The notes under the pieces are model-generated. The model was not told where the DNA came from, did no database searches, and saw nothing but the letters and a program-made list of their open reading frames with translations. DNA of 45,300 nt from CAADGL01 sp964643885. Lineage in GTDB: Bacteria > Planctomycetota > Phycisphaerae > UBA1845 > Fen-1342. The translations under genes and the position numbers were made by a program. Location of the stretch: assembly GCA_964643885.1 (NCBI GenBank), contig CAZXUI010000030.1, positions 1 through 45,300 of the forward strand, in the 5' to 3' direction. Shown in pieces: positions 40,551-45,300 of this stretch. Position 1 is the first letter of the stretch; each line of letters opens with the position of its first letter.

Positions 40551-41406
40551 CCGCACACTCCCGCTCGATCTGCCTGCTGTAGGCTTCCGCCAGCTGCCGC
40601 GTCAGCTCGCCCGGCTTCTCCGTGCCGACCGCATCCCGCGCGATCCGCACCACCGGCATGATCTCCATCAGGCTGTTGGTCAGAAACAGCTCATCGGCCG
40701 CCCGCAGCTCATCCACCGTGATCGCCCGCTCCTGAAGCGAAACCCCCGCCGCCGCGGCCAGCTCGATCACCGTCGCCCGGGCGATGCCCGGCAGCACGGG
40801 CGTATCAAGCGGCGGCGTGTGCAGCCCGTCGCCCGCCACCATGAAGACCGAACTGATCGACCCCTCCGCGATGTTCCCCTCGTCATTCAGCCAGATCGCC
40901 TCGAACGCCCCCGCGTTGTGTGCCTCGCGCAGTCCCGCCAGCCGCCCGAAGTAGCTCGTCGTCTTGTGGCCGGCCGTCGGGTCGCTGCGGCTCTGCCGAT
41001 AGCTCGAGATCAGCGCCGTCACGCCGCGCGTGTACAGCTCGGCCGGGTACTTTTCCCCCGGCACCGCCGACGCCACGATCGTCAGCGCCGGCGTGTCCGG
41101 CGCCGTAGCCCGCAGCGAGCCGGTCGTCACCGTCAGCCGCACCCGCGCCTCTTCCGCCTCCGTCGCGCCCACCACGCTCATCACCTGGCTGCGCAGGTCC
41201 TCCTCGTCGGGCACGACCGTCCATCCCAGTGCTGCCGCCGACGCCCGCAGCCGGTCCAGGTGCCGCTCCAGCCGAAAGACCCGCCCGCGATACGCCCGCA
41301 TCGTCTCGAACAGGCCGACGCCCTGCATGAAGCCCGAGTCGAAGACCGACACCCGCGCCTGGTCGGCCGCGAACAGCTCACCGTTGATGCTCACCCACTC
41401 TCGCAC
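40543..41406 (-). CDS. Class IV aminotransferase (PLP-dependent)
   Basis: A 287-residue enzyme of the branched-chain/D-amino-acid/aminodeoxychorismate-lyase group. The PLP Lys is K148 in AGHKTTSYFGRL, and the late NIAEGSISSVFMV and LPGIARATVIELA are the phosphate-binding segments. Distinguishing PabC, IlvE and Dat from sequence alone is not safe here; the short length fits PabC/Dat. GTG 41406 has GGAG upstream. It heads an operon of three overlapping genes (with Nif3-like and PpiC-like) and lies 35 nt after the first glutamine synthetase on the same strand. Confidence 0.92.
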   Translation of the reverse strand: MREWVSINGELFAADQARVSVFDSGFMQGVGLFETMRAYRGRVFRLERHLDRLRASAAALGWTVVPDEEDLRSQVMSVVGATEAEEARVRLTVTTGSLRATAPDTPALTIVASAVPGEKYPAELYTRGVTALISSYRQSRSDPTAGHKTTSYFGRLAGLREAHNAGAFEAIWLNDEGNIAEGSISSVFMVAGDGLHTPPLDTPVLPGIARATVIELAAAAGVSLQERAITVDELRAADELFLTNSLMEIMPVVRIARDAVGTEKPGELTRQLAEAYSRQIERECADG

Positions 41407-41441
41407 GCCCGTTCTCCGTTCCGCACCCGCCGCGCCGCCGC

Positions 41442-42857
41442 CTACGCGTCGAAGTAAAGGCAGAACTCATACGGATGCGGACGCACCCGCAGCGCCTCCA
41501 CCTCGTTCTCCATCTTGTAGCGGATCCAGTAGTGAATCACATCCTCCGTGAACACGCCGCCCTTGAGCAGATAGGCATGATCCTCCTCGAGCGCCCGCAG
41601 GGCCTCGTCCAGCGAACCGGGCGTCTGGCCGAACTCGCTCAGCTCCGCCGCTTCCAGCTCGTACAGGTTGCGGTCGGTCGCCGGCCCGGGATCGATCCGG
41701 TTCTCGATCCCGTCCAGCGCCGCCATCACCATCGCGCTGAACGCCAGGTAGGGGTTGCAGCTCGGGTCCGGACAGCGAAACTCGATCCGCTTGGTCTTCG
41801 GATTGTGCTGGTACATCGGGATGCGGATCAGCGCCGACCGGTTCCGGCTCGAATAGATCAGGTTCACCGGCGCCTCGAAACCCGGCACCAGCCGCTTGTA
41901 GCTGTTCGTGGTCGGATTGGTCAGCGCCACAAGCGAGCGGGCGTGCCGGATCAGCCCGCCGATCGCCCACAGCGCCGTCTCGCTCAACTCGGCGTATCGG
42001 TCGCCCCAGAATAGCGGCGACTGCCCCTTCCACAGCGAGAAATGCGTGTGCATGCCGCTGCCGTTGTCTCCCAGCAGCGGCTTGGGCATGAACGTCGCCA
42101 CCTTGCCGTGCCGCGCCGCCACGTTCTTGACGATGTACTTGTACGTCATCACCTTGTCGCCCATGCGCACCAGACTGTCGTGGCGCATGTCGATCTCCAT
42201 CTGGCCGCCCGTCGCCACCTCGTGATGGTGCGTCTCCACCTCGATTCCGCACTGCTCCAGCACGGTCACCATCTCGCTCCGCAGGTTGTGCATGCTGTCC
42301 GCCGGCGGCAGCGGGAAGTACCCCTCCCTGGCCCGAAGCTGGTAGCCCAGATTGTCCGGCTCGTCCCGCCCGCGCCGCCAGACCCCCTCGCGCGAGTCCA
42401 CCTTGTAATGAGCGTGGTTCATCCCCTGGTCGTAGCAGGCCTGGTCGAAGACGAAGAACTCCAGCTCCGGCCCGAAGTATGCCGCGTCCGCGATCCCCGT
42501 GCTCCGCAGATACTCCTCCGCCTTCCGCGCCACCGAGCGCGGATCACGCGAGTAGCGCTGCCGCGTGATCGGGTCCTGGATGTTGCAGATCATCCCCAGC
42601 GTCGTGTGCTGATAGAACGGATCGATCATGGCCGTCTCGGACACCGGAATCACGAGCATGTCCGACTCGTTGATCGCCTGCCAGCCGCGGATCGACGAGC
42701 CGTCGAAGCCGAAGCCGTCGACGAAGGATTGCAGCGTCAGCTCGCGGGCCGGCACCGTCAGATGCTGCCACAGCCCCGGGAAATCCAGGAATCGCAGATC
42801 CACGAACTCCACCTGCGATTCCCGAATCAGCTTCAGCACCGACTCCGGCGATTTCAT
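41442..42857 (-). CDS. glnA: Glutamine synthetase type I
   Basis: A 471-residue ATP-dependent enzyme joining ammonia to glutamate. The family signatures are in order: FVDLRFLDFPG, FGFDGSSIRGW, YFGPELEFFVFD (metal Glu), THHHEVATGGQMEIDM, KPLLGDNGSGMHTHFSLWK (ATP/metal), NPTTNSYKRLVPGFEAP and KRIEFRCPDPSCNPYL. DRNLYELEAAE carries the Tyr at the site of adenylylation in enterobacterial GlnA, so covalent control is possible. GGAG stands before ATG 42857. It is divergent from the second synthetase, with a repeat array in between; its operon neighbour is an aminotransferase, consistent with glutamine/glutamate metabolism. Confidence 0.97.
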   Translation of the reverse strand: MKSPESVLKLIRESQVEFVDLRFLDFPGLWQHLTVPARELTLQSFVDGFGFDGSSIRGWQAINESDMLVIPVSETAMIDPFYQHTTLGMICNIQDPITRQRYSRDPRSVARKAEEYLRSTGIADAAYFGPELEFFVFDQACYDQGMNHAHYKVDSREGVWRRGRDEPDNLGYQLRAREGYFPLPPADSMHNLRSEMVTVLEQCGIEVETHHHEVATGGQMEIDMRHDSLVRMGDKVMTYKYIVKNVAARHGKVATFMPKPLLGDNGSGMHTHFSLWKGQSPLFWGDRYAELSETALWAIGGLIRHARSLVALTNPTTNSYKRLVPGFEAPVNLIYSSRNRSALIRIPMYQHNPKTKRIEFRCPDPSCNPYLAFSAMVMAALDGIENRIDPGPATDRNLYELEAAELSEFGQTPGSLDEALRALEEDHAYLLKGGVFTEDVIHYWIRYKMENEVEALRVRPHPYEFCLYFDA

Positions 42858-42908
42858 GCCGCGTCTCCATCCAGCCCGGTCTCAAACGGCCGCCGCTGCT
42901 CGGAAAAT

Positions 42909-43092
42909 GGGGGACCGGTCTCCTCAACAATGGTGGACCGGTCTCCTCAACATTGGGGGACCGGTCTCTGACCGGTCACCGGGCGACAGGTCTCCGACCT
43001 GTCGCGCTTCCCCAAGACTGGGGATCGGTCTCCTCAACATTGGGGGACCGGTCTCTGACCGGTCACCGGGCGACAGGTCTCCGACCTGTCGC
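42909..43092. repeat. Array of GGGGGACCGGTCTCCTCAAC-type repeats with 67-bp direct repeat
   Basis: Units GGGGACCGGTCTCCTCAACA recur several times. A 67-bp stretch (42939-43005) is repeated exactly at 43026-43092. Each copy holds palindromes GACCGGTCTCTGACCGGTC and GCGACAGGTCTCCGACCTGT. Confidence 0.85.
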
Positions 43093-43122
43093 TCTCTTGC
43101 CCGTCAGGGCTAACGACCGTAG

Positions 43123-43143
43123 CCGGTGGCTTGAAGCCACCGG
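43123..43143. repeat. Palindrome
   Basis: CCGGTGGC / GCCACCGG arms around TTGAA, 8-bp stem. It stands at the end of the repeat array and could end transcription of the small minus-strand frame. Confidence 0.6.
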
Positions 43144-43148
43144 AAAGC

Positions 43149-43376
43149 TCATCCCCTTACGTCGTCCGTGGGGCCTTCGTCCCGGATCACAGCACAAGAA
43201 GACCAAACCCGCACCGCATTCTCATCCAGAATGGCGAACGGTCCGATCGTGTCGTCCTGGTGCGAGATTCCTATCCCGCACCAGACCGCATCATCTCGAC
43301 CCACCCCGGTCCCGGACGACGCCGGCCGGATACTTATCAGACGTCCGCATAGCTCAAACCGCTCGAACTCATCCAT
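43149..43376 (-). CDS. Possible small gene of unknown function
   Basis: A 75-residue frame, MDEFERFELCGRLISIRP at the start, with lower GC and a balanced amino-acid composition unlike the shadow frames. GAGGA stands before the ATG at 43376. No family is recognised. It would be the only gene between the two glutamine synthetases. It could also be a remnant of a longer gene. Confidence 0.4.
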   Translation of the reverse strand: MDEFERFELCGRLISIRPASSGTGVGRDDAVWCGIGISHQDDTIGPFAILDENAVRVWSSCAVIRDEGPTDDVRG

Positions 43377-43390
43377 TATTCCTCGCCGAT

Positions 43391-43418
43391 TTGACATTGA
43401 CGACCGATGATTTATATT
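43391..43418 (+). promoter_or_regulatory. Strong sigma-70-type promoter before the second glutamine synthetase
   Basis: TTGACA (43391-43396), 16-nt spacer and TATATT (43413-43418), a near-consensus pair in an AT-rich island. Transcription would start near 43425, leaving a leader of about 210 nt before GTG 43635, long enough for leader-level control, though no known riboswitch is recognised. Confidence 0.7.
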
Positions 43419-43634
43419 AAGTATCATTGGATTAACGCTAACCGCCAGGTGGCCAACGCTTGCCGACCAATCCCACGCGACCGAGCCGTTCAACCCGCTG
43501 CACCGCACCCGCCGCCCCGCGACTCAGGCAGCACAGCCTACCGGCCGCTCCGCCCGACAACCACCGCCCTGGCCGATTCTCGCCGTGCGCCGTCGCGCCG
43601 GCCGGCCGGCGGTCAACATCCGCGAGGACTCCCC

Positions 43635-45074
43635 GTGGAACATAGCCCGCTGCGCGACTTCTTGGAAATCCCCTACGGCCAGCTCGAAGACCTTAACGTC
43701 TCCGCCAAGGAAAAGCGCGCCCAGCGCGCCCCGGCCGAGCAGATCGAGGAGGACCTGCGCCGCTACCTGAGCGACGAGAAGCGCCTCAAGGCGGTCACCG
43801 TCTGCTTCTCCGACGTCGAAGGCCGGCTGCACATGCTCGACTATGACAAGAAGTTCCTGCTCAAGTCGGCCGACAACCTCACCTTCGACGGCTCCTCGAT
43901 CCGCGGTTTCACCGCCCAGGCCGAGAGCGATCTGAAGCTCGCCATCGACTGGCCGGCGTTCTACTGGCTGCCCTCCGACATCTTCGGCCCCGGCAAGGTG
44001 GTGACCTTCGGCCTGGTCCAGGATCGCGACGGCTCGCCCTACAAGGGAGACTTCCGCGGCAAGCTCAAGCTCTACACCGAGGAGCTCTTCCGCCGGGACG
44101 GCACCGTCTGCAACGTCTCCAGCGAGATCGAGGGCTTCCTCTTCCAGGGCCGCGACGCCGAGCGCCGCTATCACGAGACCGGCAAGTTCGAGTTCATCAG
44201 CACCGGCGGCTATTACCACTCGCTGCCGCAGGACCCGCTCCGCCAGTTCATCGACACCGCGGCCGAAGTGCAGCGCGCCATGGGATTCATGAACGAGAAG
44301 GATCACCCGGAGGTCGCCCCATCGCAGTTCGAGATGAATTTCTCCTACAGCGAGGCGATGATCGCGGCCGACCAGATGCAGCTCTACAAGCTGATCTGCC
44401 GCCAGGTCGCCGCCCGCATGGGCCTGACCGCCAGTTTCCTGCCCAAGCCCGTCACCGGCGTGAACGGCAGCGGCATGCACACCAACATGTCGATCTCGCG
44501 CGACGGCAAGAACCTCTTCTACGACCGCAAGGGCCAGGACGGCCTCAGCCGGCTCGGCTGGGAGTGCATCGACCGCCTGCTGCACAACGCCCAGGACATC
44601 TGCCTCATCCTCAACAGCAGCGTCAACGGCTATCGCCGTCTCGATCCGCACTACGAGGCGCCCAACCAGATCAAGGCCTCGCCGGTCAACCGCGGCGCCA
44701 TGGTCCGCATCCCCTTGGCCAACGAGCGCAGCGCCCGCATCGAGGTCCGCTCCATCGGCCCCGATGCCAACCCCTACCTGCTGATCTACACGCTCTTCCG
44801 CACCGCGCTCGAGGGGCCCGCGCCGGATACGAACGACGAGGAGAAGCGCACCCGGACGCGCTTCCTGCCCGACAACATCTATGACGCGATCCGCCTCTTC
44901 AAGAGCAGCCGCTGGGTCACCGACCTGCTCGGCGAAGAGCTCCAGACGCGCTTCGCCGAGGTCAAGCAGCTCTCCGCCGACCGCTGCCCGAAGGAGCTCG
45001 GCTCACTCGTCAAGGTCCCGGAGATTCAGTTCCACCACGAGGTGACGAACCAGCACCTCTGGAGCCGGTTCTAA
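43635..45074 (+). CDS. Second glutamine synthetase (type I-like)
   Basis: A 479-residue enzyme distinct from the divergent one. The catalytic motifs are intact: LTFDGSSIRGFT, SSEIEGFLFQ, PSQFEMNFSY, KPVTGVNGSGMHTNMS, NSSVNGYRRLDPHYEAPNQI, NRGAMVRIP and RIEVRSIGPDANPYL. It differs by a longer N-terminus (RDFLEIPYGQLEDLNVSAKE) and in the adenylylation loop, which reads FLPDNIYDAIRLFK rather than NLY(D/E)L. GTG 43635 has GAGG about 9 nt upstream; the frame extends to 43407 without support. It may be a glutamine synthetase or a related gamma-glutamyl ligase; its own promoter suggests separate control. Repeats lie on both sides. Confidence 0.92.
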   Translation: MEHSPLRDFLEIPYGQLEDLNVSAKEKRAQRAPAEQIEEDLRRYLSDEKRLKAVTVCFSDVEGRLHMLDYDKKFLLKSADNLTFDGSSIRGFTAQAESDLKLAIDWPAFYWLPSDIFGPGKVVTFGLVQDRDGSPYKGDFRGKLKLYTEELFRRDGTVCNVSSEIEGFLFQGRDAERRYHETGKFEFISTGGYYHSLPQDPLRQFIDTAAEVQRAMGFMNEKDHPEVAPSQFEMNFSYSEAMIAADQMQLYKLICRQVAARMGLTASFLPKPVTGVNGSGMHTNMSISRDGKNLFYDRKGQDGLSRLGWECIDRLLHNAQDICLILNSSVNGYRRLDPHYEAPNQIKASPVNRGAMVRIPLANERSARIEVRSIGPDANPYLLIYTLFRTALEGPAPDTNDEEKRTRTRFLPDNIYDAIRLFKSSRWVTDLLGEELQTRFAEVKQLSADRCPKELGSLVKVPEIQFHHEVTNQHLWSRF

Positions 45075-45300
45075 CGCGCGCGGGAATCGTCACGATGTGC
45101 CACCCTCTGTGCCACCGTTTGTGCCACTGCTCTTGAGCAGTGGCGCCGGGAGGGCATGGGCGAGCGCCGGGTGGCATGGGCAAGCGCAGCTTGCCCGTGT
45201 TCCGCTGCTCCGAGTATGGGGGACCGGTCTCCTGAACATTGGGGGACCGGTCTCCTGAACATTGGGGGACCGGTCTCCTCAACTTTGGGGGACCGGTCTC
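45075..45300. repeat. Hairpins and 23-bp tandem repeats at the right edge
   Basis: A perfect 10-bp stem GCCACTGCTC / GAGCAGTGGC (45123-45144) preceded by three TGTGCCACC-like words, a second hairpin GGGCAAGC/GCTTGCCC (45178-45196), and then 23-bp tandem units GGGGGACCGGTCTCCTGAAC... at 45218-45240, 45241-45263, 45264-45286 and 45287 onward, cut by the window end. The unit is the same as in the array at 42909. Confidence 0.85.

Larger units (their letters stand above)
42858..43634. other. Space between the two glutamine synthetases
   Basis: 777 bp holding a repeat array (42909-43092), a hairpin CCGGTGGC/GCCACCGG (43123-43143), a possible small minus-strand gene (43149-43376) and a good promoter (43391-43418). 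The part 43180-43450 is much more AT-rich than the rest. Confidence 0.6.

Noticed and set aside
42909..45300. CRISPR array made of the 23-bp units
   Set aside because: Units are directly adjacent without unique spacers, and no cas gene is present.

Overview
This 45.3 kb window is high-GC (G/C dominates third codon positions throughout) and looks like a chromosomal piece of a member of the Planctomycetota, probably Phycisphaerae-like. The clues are a type I dockerin protein, a single-gene prepilin-like protein with a DGH-type C-terminus, a 'CGxCGYxLxGLxxxxxCPECG' zinc-ribbon membrane protein, an M56/BlaI pair, an ABC-2 permease fused to a CPBP protease, and many short palindromic repeats between genes. 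The phylum call is inference from gene content; no rRNA is present.

Layout. 1-4.3 kb: a chaperone cluster on the plus strand (3' part of groL, two small genes of unknown role, dnaJ, grpE, an FmdB-type zinc ribbon, atpC). 4.4-8.1 kb: a small exported protein, an aquaporin, a phosphate-selective-type porin behind a probable sigma-54 promoter, and a 98-aa exported protein. 8.2-12.3 kb: two exported peptidases, a gamma-glutamyltransferase and an S9 peptidase, transcribed divergently. 12.7-14.9 kb: a minus-strand nitroreductase-queE-queD group and a selenocysteine tRNA gene (selC). 15-19 kb: a zinc-ribbon membrane protein, a lower-GC secreted dockerin protein and a prepilin-like protein. 19-24.5 kb: STAS protein, dut, a TIM-barrel isomerase, a Gly-rich repeat membrane protein, an orphan short flagellin and a Rieske oxygenase. 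24.6-31.3 kb: an S41 peptidase, an outer-membrane-lipoprotein-sorting-like protein whose 5' end holds inserted repeats, a lipoprotein, and a blaI/M56 pair in which the M56 protease carries four EF-hands. 31.4-38.3 kb: an ABC ATPase with an ABC-2/CPBP fusion permease, a heme-motif histidine kinase and a TolC-type channel. 38.4-45.1 kb: a tightly overlapped aminotransferase-Nif3-PpiC operon and two divergent glutamine synthetases, with tandem repeats on both sides of the second one.

The most unusual signal is not a gene. Four intergenic spaces (12501-12669, 18936-19102, 22158-22325, 27394-27586) hold copies of one 167-193 bp element with about 25-bp terminal inverted repeats and a conserved interior hairpin, a MITE-like family without a transposase in the window. 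Its ends are sometimes expanded as 24-bp tandem units, and one copy carries a separate 15-bp-stem palindrome. Other palindrome families lie in 14.6 kb, 22.4 kb and 26.2-26.5 kb, the last inside a coding sequence. No phage, CRISPR array or rRNA was found.
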